57,548 nt of DNA. It comes from Nocardia wallacei. Its GTDB lineage: Bacteria > Actinomycetota > Actinomycetes > Mycobacteriales > Mycobacteriaceae. Numbering within the stretch: position 1 is the stretch's first letter; the number at the start of each line of letters is the position of its first letter. Below are positions 49,896 through 57,548 of the stretch, in pieces. Both the position numbers and the translations under genes were made by a program. The notes beneath the pieces were generated by a model that saw only the letters and a program-made list of their open reading frames with translations, did not search any database and had not been told where the DNA came from. The stretch lies in assembly GCF_029869545.1 (NCBI RefSeq), contig NZ_JARWQD010000239.1, positions 1-57,548 on the forward strand, given 5' to 3'.

Positions 49896-52787
49896 TCACC
49901 CAAGCCCCCGCAACTGCTCACCGACGAGTTCGGCGAGCGGAATTCCGATGCGCTCGTACAGCTCCCGAGCGGTGGACAAATATCCCCGGGCCTCATCGAT
50001 CCGCCCGTGCCGGGCGGCCAGGCGGCCCAGTCCGCGCAGCGCGTCCGCTCGACCGCGCCGGTCGCCGATCTGCTGGGCGACCTCGATCGAGTCCCGGTAG
50101 TAGCCCTCGGCGAGCGCGAATCGCGCCGGATCGCGGATCGACAGCTCCCGTTCGACATGCCCCAGCCCGCGCAGCGCGTCCACCTTGCCGAGCGGATCCC
50201 TGATCTCCCGGGCGAGTTGCAGCGCGTACTCGAAGTTGTTGCGCGCCTGCTCGAGATTGCCCGCCGCCCGCGCCAGATTGCCCAGCCCCCACAGTGCCCA
50301 GCCCTCGCCGTACTGGTCCTGAATGCGGCGGGCCTTGTCCAGCGCACTGGCCAGATGCTGCTGCGCCGATTTCGGATTTCCGTCCAGCCGGTCGAGATGC
50401 CCCAGGCCGCGCAGGGCGTCGCCCTCCAGCTTCACATGGTTGATGCTGCGGGCGATGTGCAGCGCGTACACGTAATGTTGCCGCGCGGCGTCGTGATTGC
50501 CGTGCAGCCGAACGGCTTCGGCGTACCCCCACTGCACCGTGCCCACCCGTTCCGGGTCGGCGAGTTCGATGGCGATGGACAGCGCCTCCTGCGACCACCG
50601 CTCGGCGGCGGTGTAGTCACAGGCCATCCGGCCCGCGCGGCCGAGACCGTCGAGGGCGTCGCATTGCGCAGGGCGGTAACCGATTTCGCAGGCGATGCGC
50701 AGCGCCTCGTTGAAATGATGCCGGGCGTCGGCATGTTCGCCGGTGATCCAGGCGGAGTGGCCGCGCTCGCATTGCACCTCGGCCAGGCAGCGCAGATCAC
50801 CCAGTTCGTCGGCGATATCGCGCACCTCCAGGAATGCCTCGTCGGCCTGCACGTGTGCGCCGCGCATCCGCGCCATCCGGCCCAGCCCCAGCAGCGCCCA
50901 CGCCTGCCCCGGCCGATCGCCGATATCGCGGGCGATTCCCAGCGCCCGCCCGTACAGCCGCTCCGCGACCTCCCAGAAACCGAGTCCGCACAGGTGCGCG
51001 GCCGTCAGCCGCGCCAGCTCGGTGGCTTGTGCTGTGGGAGCGGTGATTTCGAGGCAGCCGAGCAACAGCTCCTGTTCCCTGGTGAGCCAGGTCCGCGCGC
51101 GGGCGGCCTCCTCGGGCGGGTTGGGTGTCGGCCGCACGCCGACGGTGTGGAAGGGCCGGATCGCGTTCACGGTCCGCGCGACGGCCAGGCTGTGGTCGAT
51201 CAACCGGCCGACCAGCGCCGCCCGCTCCGCGACCGCACCCTCCCGCTCGGCATGTAACTGCGCGCCCAGCCGCAGCATGTCGTGCATCCGGTAGCGCGGC
51301 CCGCTCGGCTCCGGCTGTGCGCCGTCGCCGGGCTCCGGCAGCGGATCCAGGAATCCCGCCTCACACAGCTTGAGTATCAACAGCTTCGCCGACGACTCGG
51401 AGACATCCGCCATCCAGGCGTAGGTCTGGGCCGTGATCTCGGTGCCGGGGAACCACCCGAGCAGCCGGACCGCGTGCTGCAGTACGGGTTCGCGCAGCCG
51501 CTGATAGGACAGTTCGAAGGCGGCGCCCACGGATTCGTCCTCGGCGGCGAAGCGCTCCAGAATATGTTCCGCCGCAGACTCGTTCGGCGTCGCGCCCACC
51601 GGAGTACCGCGGATCTCGGCGGCCAGGCTCGCGAAGTCCGCGGCGCTGTCGGCCAGCATGGTGGTGCCGTGGTGGGCGATCTGCCCGGCAATCAGCTTGA
51701 GCGCCAACGGTAATCCGCCGGAGGTCTCCGAGATCTGGCGCACCGCCGCGCGATCGTAGCCGTCGCGCAGGTTGGCGAGCCGCACCAGCAACTGCTCGGC
51801 CTCACCGAGCCGCATGCCGTCGAGATGGTAGGGATGCACCGGACCGCTGCCGGACAGTCCGGTGAGCCGCTTGCGGCTGGTGATCAGGACGAAGCAGCCG
51901 CGCGCCTGCGGTAGCAGGTCCTTGACCTGCGCGCTGTCCGCGGCGTTGTCGAACACGATGAGCGCCCGCCGCGACGCCATGGCCTGCCGCCACTGCTGTG
52001 CGCGCCGCCCCGCGTCGGCCGCGATCGCCGTCGGCGGCACCTTGATCTGGCGCAGCAGCCACTCCAGGAGGTCGGTGGGCTCGGCGGGCTCGCGGCCCGG
52101 GGTGTAGCCGAGCAGGTCGACCCAGATGGTGCCGTCGGGATAGTGCTTGTAGAACGCGCTGACCGCGTACCGCGCCAGGGCGGTCTTGCCGACGCCGGGC
52201 GGGCCGTCGATGACATGCACCGCGACCCCGCCGTGCTCCACATGCGCCGAAACCCGTTTGTGCAGTTCGGCTTTCGCCTCCTCGCGGCCGGTGAACGCGG
52301 GGACCTCGGGCGGGAGGTCGCCGACGAGCACCGCCGCCGGATCGGCGCTGCGCAGCAGTACGGCCTCGCGGTATTCGCGCTGCTCGGCGGCGGTCATATG
52401 CGCCAGGTCGGCGAGATCGACGAGTTGATCCCAGGTGGTGCCGTAGATGGTCGCCAGCTTCTTGAGCACCTCGGCCGTCGGCCGCACACCCTTCGGCCGC
52501 TGCCCGTCCGCGCCGTTGCCGCCCGGCCAGGTCTCGTATTCGGAGATGCGGCTCGGCTTCATCGTGTCGCTGTTGGAGAGGTCGTTGAACAGCTCGCAGA
52601 CGTTCTCCTGGGAGAGATTCCCGGCGTAGCGCCACGCCGCCCGCGCGCGATATCCGCGCTGGCGCAATTCGGCGACGAACGGCTCGCGCATCGCGTGGTC
52701 GTCGAGGCCGAGTTCCCGGAAGCGGGCGTGCACGTCCTCGACCGCTCGCGGTCTGCGTGGCCGGTGTGGTCGGTTGGAACGGGCCAC
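49896..52787 (-). CDS. HTH-NB-ARC-TPR STAND regulator
   Basis: Encodes 963 residues. The first 150 form an XRE-like helix-turn-helix domain (SQENVCELFNDLSNSD, RISEYETWPGG, RPTAEVLKKLATIYGTTWDQL). The NB-ARC STAND ATPase has Walker A DGPPGVGKTALAR (near 197), Walker B RALIVFDNA (near 274) and GLPLALKL (near 358). From about 610 to 960 there are at least eight TPR units, each with an ALxGLGxxxR pattern. Such proteins in Streptomyces and Nocardia are signal-responsive transcription regulators; STAND-TPR proteins also include antiphage sensors. GTG at 52787 with GGGAGG. Confidence 0.9.
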   Translation of the reverse strand: MARSNRPHRPRRPRAVEDVHARFRELGLDDHAMREPFVAELRQRGYRARAAWRYAGNLSQENVCELFNDLSNSDTMKPSRISEYETWPGGNGADGQRPKGVRPTAEVLKKLATIYGTTWDQLVDLADLAHMTAAEQREYREAVLLRSADPAAVLVGDLPPEVPAFTGREEAKAELHKRVSAHVEHGGVAVHVIDGPPGVGKTALARYAVSAFYKHYPDGTIWVDLLGYTPGREPAEPTDLLEWLLRQIKVPPTAIAADAGRRAQQWRQAMASRRALIVFDNAADSAQVKDLLPQARGCFVLITSRKRLTGLSGSGPVHPYHLDGMRLGEAEQLLVRLANLRDGYDRAAVRQISETSGGLPLALKLIAGQIAHHGTTMLADSAADFASLAAEIRGTPVGATPNESAAEHILERFAAEDESVGAAFELSYQRLREPVLQHAVRLLGWFPGTEITAQTYAWMADVSESSAKLLILKLCEAGFLDPLPEPGDGAQPEPSGPRYRMHDMLRLGAQLHAEREGAVAERAALVGRLIDHSLAVARTVNAIRPFHTVGVRPTPNPPEEAARARTWLTREQELLLGCLEITAPTAQATELARLTAAHLCGLGFWEVAERLYGRALGIARDIGDRPGQAWALLGLGRMARMRGAHVQADEAFLEVRDIADELGDLRCLAEVQCERGHSAWITGEHADARHHFNEALRIACEIGYRPAQCDALDGLGRAGRMACDYTAAERWSQEALSIAIELADPERVGTVQWGYAEAVRLHGNHDAARQHYVYALHIARSINHVKLEGDALRGLGHLDRLDGNPKSAQQHLASALDKARRIQDQYGEGWALWGLGNLARAAGNLEQARNNFEYALQLAREIRDPLGKVDALRGLGHVERELSIRDPARFALAEGYYRDSIEVAQQIGDRRGRADALRGLGRLAARHGRIDEARGYLSTARELYERIGIPLAELVGEQLRGLG

Positions 52788-52854
52788 CGGGTGCCTCCCC
52801 CGACTGTTCCGGGTGTGATCCGTCTTTGGTAGCAGTACTCATTCTCCCAGGTCA

Positions 52855-52869
52855 AGTGGTTGTACCACT
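52855..52869. promoter_or_regulatory. Palindrome in the STAND/small-protein promoter
   Basis: AGTGGT-TGT-ACCACT is a perfect 15-bp palindrome, 67 bases before the STAND start and 105 before the small-protein start. It is the only strong dyad in the 187-bp divergent region. It is a candidate site for the HTH domain of the STAND protein. Confidence 0.55.
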
Positions 52870-52974
52870 GTGAAGTAAGAGGTCCGCTCCGTGTGATCGA
52901 CGCCGCCGGTCCGGCTGCTCAGCATGGAGTTATCCGCCCGGGTAGCACCGGGCAGCGGGAGAAGGGACACGCAC

Positions 52975-53352
52975 ATGGGAATTATCGTCACCGATTGGTT
53001 GATCACGAGCGATGTGGCTCTGGAGGCCGCGTTTCGCATCGATCTCCCCGGGCCGGACCGGGGTCAATGGGTGTTGTCGTATCTTCCCGCCGAGTACCGT
53101 TTCACCCGCCCGCAGGCCCTCGCGGGCATGATGCTGGCCGAGATGATCGTGCTCGATCCGCTCGCCGCCGAGGATGATTGGGACGCCGACGTGGCGTCGA
53201 TGTGCGCGGCCGAATTGGGCCTGACCCTGACCCAGGCCCAGTGCCTACTGGCCCTGCGGGCACTCGGGGCGAGCGACTACGACAGCTGCGAGGACGACGA
53301 TTCGCCTGAGCCGGAACCATTCTCACCCTGTACGGCCGGATGGCGGAAATGA
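52975..53352 (+). CDS. Small acidic protein of unknown function
   Basis: Encodes 125 residues. No family recognised. It has a hydrophobic N-terminal start (GIIVTDWLITSDVALEAAF), a middle region with LPAEYRFTRPQALAGMMLAEM, five cysteines, and a very acidic tail (SDYDSCEDDDSPEPEPF). ATG at 52975 with AGAAGGG eight bases upstream; no signal peptide or membrane helix. Divergent from the STAND gene, so it may be its target, signal or effector. Confidence 0.75.
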   Translation: MGIIVTDWLITSDVALEAAFRIDLPGPDRGQWVLSYLPAEYRFTRPQALAGMMLAEMIVLDPLAAEDDWDADVASMCAAELGLTLTQAQCLLALRALGASDYDSCEDDDSPEPEPFSPCTAGWRK

Positions 53353-53378
53353 CCCAGGAGGATACCCGCCGCCGCGCC

Positions 53379-54521
53379 TCAGCCGAACAGGTTGCGGACG
53401 AACGGGAGTGAGTCCGGTAGGGAGGCGTTCACCGTGCCGCTGTGGTCGGTGGGGTAGGTCTTCAGTGTCACCGGTTGGTGGTTTGCCGTCAGTACCGCCG
53501 CGAAGCGCAGTGTCTGCGGGGTGACCACGTCGGTGTCGCGCAGGCCCTGGCCCAGGAAAAGTGGCTTGTCGTAACCGGATTCGGGCAGGCCCAGGTAGCG
53601 GGCGAGGAGGCCGTGCAGGTCGGGGATCTGCGCCAGCGGCCGGGCGAACAGGTTGCCGATCACCACGCCCTGCGCCGACAGCTCCTCGCCGAGCGGTAGC
53701 AGGCATTCGGTGCGCGCCCGTTCCAGCCAGGTGCGGCCGGAGTCGGTGAGGAAGGATTCGATGTCGAGTTCGGGGTAGGTGGTGCGCAGGCCGTTGAGGA
53801 TGTACAGCAGGTACGCGGTGCCGTGCGGGCTCAGCCGCACCGGCGGGATCCCCGGCCCCAGCGGCGTCAGGATGTCCTCGATGTAGGCCGGGACACCGGT
53901 GCCGACCGCGCCGCGGTAGTCGAGTTCCGGTCCGCCGAATTCGGTTGCGTAGCGGGCGGTTTCGACGGCCGCGCCGCCGCCCTGGGACTGCCCGACCACG
54001 ACCCACCGGTTCGACATCGACGGGTAGTGCCGGGTCGCGGCCTTGACCGCGTCGACCACGTTGTGCGCCTCGACCACACCGTTGAGATAGGGATGATCCC
54101 CGGGCGTCCCCAGCCCCGCGTAGTCGGCGGCGACGATCGCGTAGCCCTGCCGCAGCCAGGTACCCAGATAGGCCCAGTCCCGCGCGACATCGCCCGGGCC
54201 GCCGATGCTGTAGGCGCAGTCGTCGCCGAGCCCGACCGTGCCGTGCGCCCACGCGACGACCGGCCACCCGCCGGGCGGCGGCGGGCCCGGCGGGAAGTAG
54301 ACCGCGGCACTGGCGACGGTGGGTTCGTCACGGACCGTCGTGGAGGCGTAGAGCATCCGCTCGGAGTTCACCGAGCCCGGCAGCGTGGCCTGCGCGGACA
54401 GGGGCTGCACGGATGTCACGGTGCCGGTCGCGGCGGGCGCCGCGCTCGCGCCGGTCGGCAGGACCAGAATTCCCGCCGCGGACAGCAGCGCGCTGACCGC
54501 GAGGATGATCGCTTTCCGCAT
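53379..54521 (-). CDS. Secreted lipase/alpha-beta hydrolase (LIP-like)
   Basis: Encodes 380 residues. A clear signal peptide (RKAIILAVSALLSAAGILVL, cleavage near ASAAPA). GWPVVAWAHGTVGLGDDCAY is the oxyanion-hole segment, VAADYAGLGTPGDHPYL and WVVVGQSQGGGAAVETARYA the nucleophile elbow (Ser near 178). LFLGQGLRDTDVVTPQT and YPTDHSGTVNASL provide acid and His. A second member of the secreted lipase family in this window. ATG at 54521 with AAAGGA. Confidence 0.92.
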   Translation of the reverse strand: MRKAIILAVSALLSAAGILVLPTGASAAPAATGTVTSVQPLSAQATLPGSVNSERMLYASTTVRDEPTVASAAVYFPPGPPPPGGWPVVAWAHGTVGLGDDCAYSIGGPGDVARDWAYLGTWLRQGYAIVAADYAGLGTPGDHPYLNGVVEAHNVVDAVKAATRHYPSMSNRWVVVGQSQGGGAAVETARYATEFGGPELDYRGAVGTGVPAYIEDILTPLGPGIPPVRLSPHGTAYLLYILNGLRTTYPELDIESFLTDSGRTWLERARTECLLPLGEELSAQGVVIGNLFARPLAQIPDLHGLLARYLGLPESGYDKPLFLGQGLRDTDVVTPQTLRFAAVLTANHQPVTLKTYPTDHSGTVNASLPDSLPFVRNLFG

Positions 54522-54586
54522 CGCGTTCCTTTCGCCGGTTCGGCACCGATACCCCCTTCCTGCGGTGCGAGCACCAGTCTGACACT

Positions 54587-54600
54587 TGGACGAGCGTCCA
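54587..54600. promoter_or_regulatory. Palindrome upstream of the secreted lipase gene
   Basis: TGGACG-AG-CGTCCA is a perfect inverted repeat 66 bases upstream of the lipase start. It has the look of a TetR-type site. No regulator gene is adjacent, so the binding protein is unknown. The surrounding gap (54522-55007, 486 bases) otherwise holds the aceA promoter and no gene that I can support. Confidence 0.5.
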
Positions 54601-54806
54601 GCACTGCCGGTGTGCCGGTGGGGAGGAAAGTGGCCGGGCGCACACGGACTGCGGCCGCCCGAACTTGTGAAGGTCCTCACAGGCGGGAATGGCGGCCGCG
54701 AAATCCGGGCGGTGGCCGATATCACCGAAACAGTACGGGCGTTACGCAAAACCCCACGTCAGACCTACTCGGTAGTAGACTAGGGACATGCAATTGCCGG
54801 GCAAAT

Positions 54807-54929
54807 TTTGCAGACTTAGCAAATGTCCTGGTCCAGCTAGCAGAGATTCACACTAGCAACAGGTAGACGGCAATTTTTCGGTGTGCCATCGTGTGGATGT
54901 ACACCCGATGGGCCTAGCAAGCCTGCAAA
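54807..54929 (+). promoter_or_regulatory. aceA upstream region with candidate RamB sites
   Basis: Site 1 is TTTGCAGACTTAGCAAA (54807-54823), close to the site before ramB. Site 2 is on the minus strand, TTTGCAGGCTTGCTAGG (complement of 54913-54929), matching site 1 at 11 of 17 positions. They lie 185 and 79 bases before the aceA start codon. The local AT content is well above average. Two sites in opposite orientation around a promoter fit repression by looping or by blocking RNA polymerase. Confidence 0.6.
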
Positions 54930-55007
54930 TTGCCGCTCCAGCAGAGTTCGGACATCGCGACGGATTCCGAACATGGGGCACGACCGAACAAAGAAGTGGA
55001 GTCAGAG

Positions 55008-56297
55008 ATGTCGACTGCCGGCACCCCGAAGACCGCTGCGGAAATCCAGAAGGACTGGGACACCAATCCCCGCTGGAAGGGCGTCACCCGTAACTACACC
55101 GCCGAGCAGGTTGCCAAGCTGCAGGGCACCGTCGTCGAGGAGCACACCCTCGCCCGCCGCGGTGCCGAGATCCTGTGGGAGCAGGTCAACGGCGGCGTGG
55201 ACTACATCAACGCCCTGGGCGCGCTGACCGGCAACATGGCCGTGCAGCAGGTCCGTGCGGGTCTGAAGGCCATCTACCTGTCCGGTTGGCAGGTCGCCGG
55301 CGACGCGAACCTCTCCGGCCACACCTACCCCGACCAGAGCCTCTACCCGGCCAACTCGGTCCCGGCCGTGGTGCGCCGCATCAACAACGCGCTGCTGCGC
55401 GCCGACGAGATCTCCCGCGCCGAGGGCGACACCTCCGTCGACAACTGGCTGGTCCCGATCGTCGCAGACGGTGAGGCCGGCTTCGGTGGCGCGCTGAACG
55501 TCTACGAGCTGCAGAAGGCCATGATCGCCGCGGGTGCCGCCGGTACCCACTGGGAGGATCAGCTCGCCTCGGAGAAGAAGTGTGGTCACCTGGGCGGCAA
55601 GGTCCTGATCCCGACCTCGCAGCACATCCGCACCCTGACCTCCGCCCGCCTGGCCGCCGACGTGGCCGGCACCCCGACCGTGGTCATCGCCCGCACCGAC
55701 GCCGAGGCCGCCACCCTGATCACCTCCGACGTGGACGACCGCGACAAGCCGTTCATCACCGGTGAGCGCACCGCCGAGGGCTTCTACCACGTCAAGAACG
55801 GCATCGAGCCCTGCATCGCGCGTGCCAAGGCCTACGCCCCGTTCTCCGACCTGATCTGGATGGAGACCGGCACCCCCGACCTGGAGCTGGCCCGCAAGTT
55901 CGCCGAGGCCGTCAAGAGCGAGTTCCCCGACCAGCTGCTGGCCTACAACTGCTCGCCGTCGTTCAACTGGAAGAAGCACCTGGACGACGCCACCATCGCG
56001 AAGTTCCAGAAGGAGCTGGCCGCGATGGGCTTCAAGTTCCAGTTCATCACCCTGGCGGGCTTCCACGCGCTGAACTACTCGATGTTCGACCTGGCCTACG
56101 GCTACGCCCGCGAGGGCATGACCGCCTACGTCGACCTGCAGGAGCGCGAGTTCGCGGCCGAGGAGCGCGGTTACACCGCCACCAAGCACCAGCGCGAGGT
56201 GGGTGCCGGCTACTTCGACGCCATCGCCACCACCGTCGATCCCGACAGCTCGACCACCGCGCTGAAGGGCTCGACCGAAGAGGGCCAGTTCCACTGA
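55008..56297 (+). CDS. aceA: Isocitrate lyase
   Basis: Encodes 429 residues, the size of the short prokaryotic-type enzyme (ICL1). It cleaves isocitrate to glyoxylate and succinate for growth on acetate and fatty acids; actinobacterial ICL1 is also a methylisocitrate lyase. [15 protein letters not shown] holds the catalytic Cys (residue 192). [21 protein letters not shown] is the metal-binding region and [15 protein letters not shown] the substrate loop. Start is the ATG at 55008, preceded by GGAG; upstream frame is the promoter. fadB2 follows as in M. tuberculosis. Confidence 0.97.
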   Translation: MSTAGTPKTAAEIQKDWDTNPRWKGVTRNYTAEQVAKLQGTVVEEHTLARRGAEILWEQVNGGVDYINALGALTGNMAVQQVRAGLKAIYLSGWQVAGDANLSGHTYPDQSLYPANSVPAVVRRINNALLRADEISRAEGDTSVDNWLVPIVADGEAGFGGALNVYELQKAMIAAGAAGTHWEDQLASEKKCGHLGGKVLIPTSQHIRTLTSARLAADVAGTPTVVIARTDAEAATLITSDVDDRDKPFITGERTAEGFYHVKNGIEPCIARAKAYAPFSDLIWMETGTPDLELARKFAEAVKSEFPDQLLAYNCSPSFNWKKHLDDATIAKFQKELAAMGFKFQFITLAGFHALNYSMFDLAYGYAREGMTAYVDLQEREFAAEERGYTATKHQREVGAGYFDAIATTVDPDSSTTALKGSTEEGQFH

Positions 56298-56320
56298 GTT
56301 CCCGTCCCATCGGGTAACTC

Positions 56321-56348
56321 CGCCGCCCCGGCGTCGCCCGGGGCGGCG
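56321..56348 (+). terminator. aceA terminator hairpin
   Basis: CGCCGCCCCGG pairs with CCGGGGCGGCG over a six-base loop, an 11-bp stem 23 bases after the aceA stop. It is followed by G-rich sequence instead of a T run, as is common in actinomycetes. A second hairpin-rich stretch lies to 56470. Confidence 0.7.
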
Positions 56349-56356
56349 GCGGGGCC

Positions 56357-56374
56357 GGGGGGGGGGGGGGGGGG
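56357..56374 (+). repeat. Run of 18 G
   Basis: Eighteen consecutive G follow the aceA terminator. It is non-coding. Such a run is prone to sequencing error and to slippage in the cell, so its length should be treated as approximate. Surrounding sequence (56341-56420) is low-complexity G and C. Confidence 0.9.
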
Positions 56375-56552
56375 CCGGCGGGCACCGGGTTCCCCACCCC
56401 CCGGCCCCCGGCTTCCGCCCTCCCCGCCCTTCCCACTGAACAGCCCCAGTGGGGAGGGCATCCTTATAGCGTTCCCCGTCGAAGGATCGGGCTCACCGGC
56501 CCGCTCTTTCGCCCCACCCCCACCGTGACCGAACAACCAGCAGGAGCGGGAC

Positions 56553-57428
<876 letters not shown>

Positions 57429-57548
57429 GGACTCCCGTGCCCGGGGGCCCCCCGGGGCGCGGGGCACCCGCCCAACGCTGGATGGGCCCCCCCCGGGGTG
57501 TGGGCACGGGGCGCCGAATGTGTTCGGGGGCGGCGGCCAGCCATGCGG
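57429..57548 (+). other. GC-rich non-coding end of window
   Basis: After the fadB2 stop the sequence has runs of C and G (CCCGGGGGCCCCCCGGGG near 57441 and CCCCCCCCGGGG near 57487). The arms may form the fadB2 terminator. No gene start is visible before the window ends. Confidence 0.5.

Noticed and set aside
54586..54783. Possible 65-residue gene in the aceA upstream gap
   Set aside because: Weak TTG start, no ribosome binding site, no recognisable sequence, and it overlaps the palindrome and promoter-like region.

Overview
The window is about 57.5 kb of high-GC actinobacterial chromosome. The best inference is a Nocardia-like mycolic-acid actinomycete. The reasons are the 5S rRNA tail, the gene order lpd ... 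ramB ... aceA-fadB2 (same order and orientation as lpdC-ramB-icl1-fadB2 of Mycobacterium tuberculosis), a mycosin protease, a RamB-type regulator, an ATP-dependent ligase of the LigB class, LIP-type secreted lipases, and many TetR, HxlR and CGNR regulators. I see no phage, transposase, CRISPR array or tRNA.

Layout. 1-132: end of an rRNA operon (5S and its terminator). 155-9455: small stress and hydrolase genes: an ArsR/AHSA1 pair, a decayed HAD phosphatase, a TetR regulator, a two-RCK membrane protein, an alpha/beta hydrolase, prolyl oligopeptidase, an M19 dipeptidase and an MDR oxidoreductase. 9720-12286: AraC regulator and dihydrolipoyl dehydrogenase. 12329-20543: a run of regulator/enzyme pairs (HxlR with an NAD(P)H-binding protein, TetR with VOC, CGNR with epoxide hydrolase, TetR with MFS), most with a visible operator palindrome in the shared promoter. 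20559-22711: mycosin and a coupled proline-rich membrane protein. 22862-28531: a urea ABC transporter operon urtABCDE ending in a GntR regulator. 28733-30142: ramB. 30237-35717: DNA ligase, a secreted lipase, a DUF4254 protein and a lipoprotein peptidase.

35811-44528 is the most coherent module: two divergent operons that together encode a sugar ABC importer without ATPase, a DeoR/AgaR regulator, a SIS isomerase/deaminase, a ROK kinase, an N-acetylhexosamine-6-phosphate deacetylase, a PfkB kinase and a class II ketose-bisphosphate aldolase. Read together this is a complete N-acetylgalactosamine to triose route through tagatose phosphates.

44616-47625: a small membrane protein and parts of purine catabolism (XdhC, a MobA-like nucleotidyltransferase, OHCU decarboxylase, hydroxyisourate hydrolase) without the xanthine dehydrogenase and uricase genes themselves. 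47920-49886: a translationally coupled 2-oxoglutarate dioxygenase and M20-family protein whose metal site looks altered; this is the most plausible undescribed pathway here. 49896-53352: a large HTH-STAND-TPR regulator divergent from a small acidic protein of unknown function. 53379-57428: a secreted lipase, then isocitrate lyase (aceA) and 3-hydroxybutyryl-CoA dehydrogenase. A 17-bp motif is shared between the ramB and aceA promoters and probably marks RamB sites.
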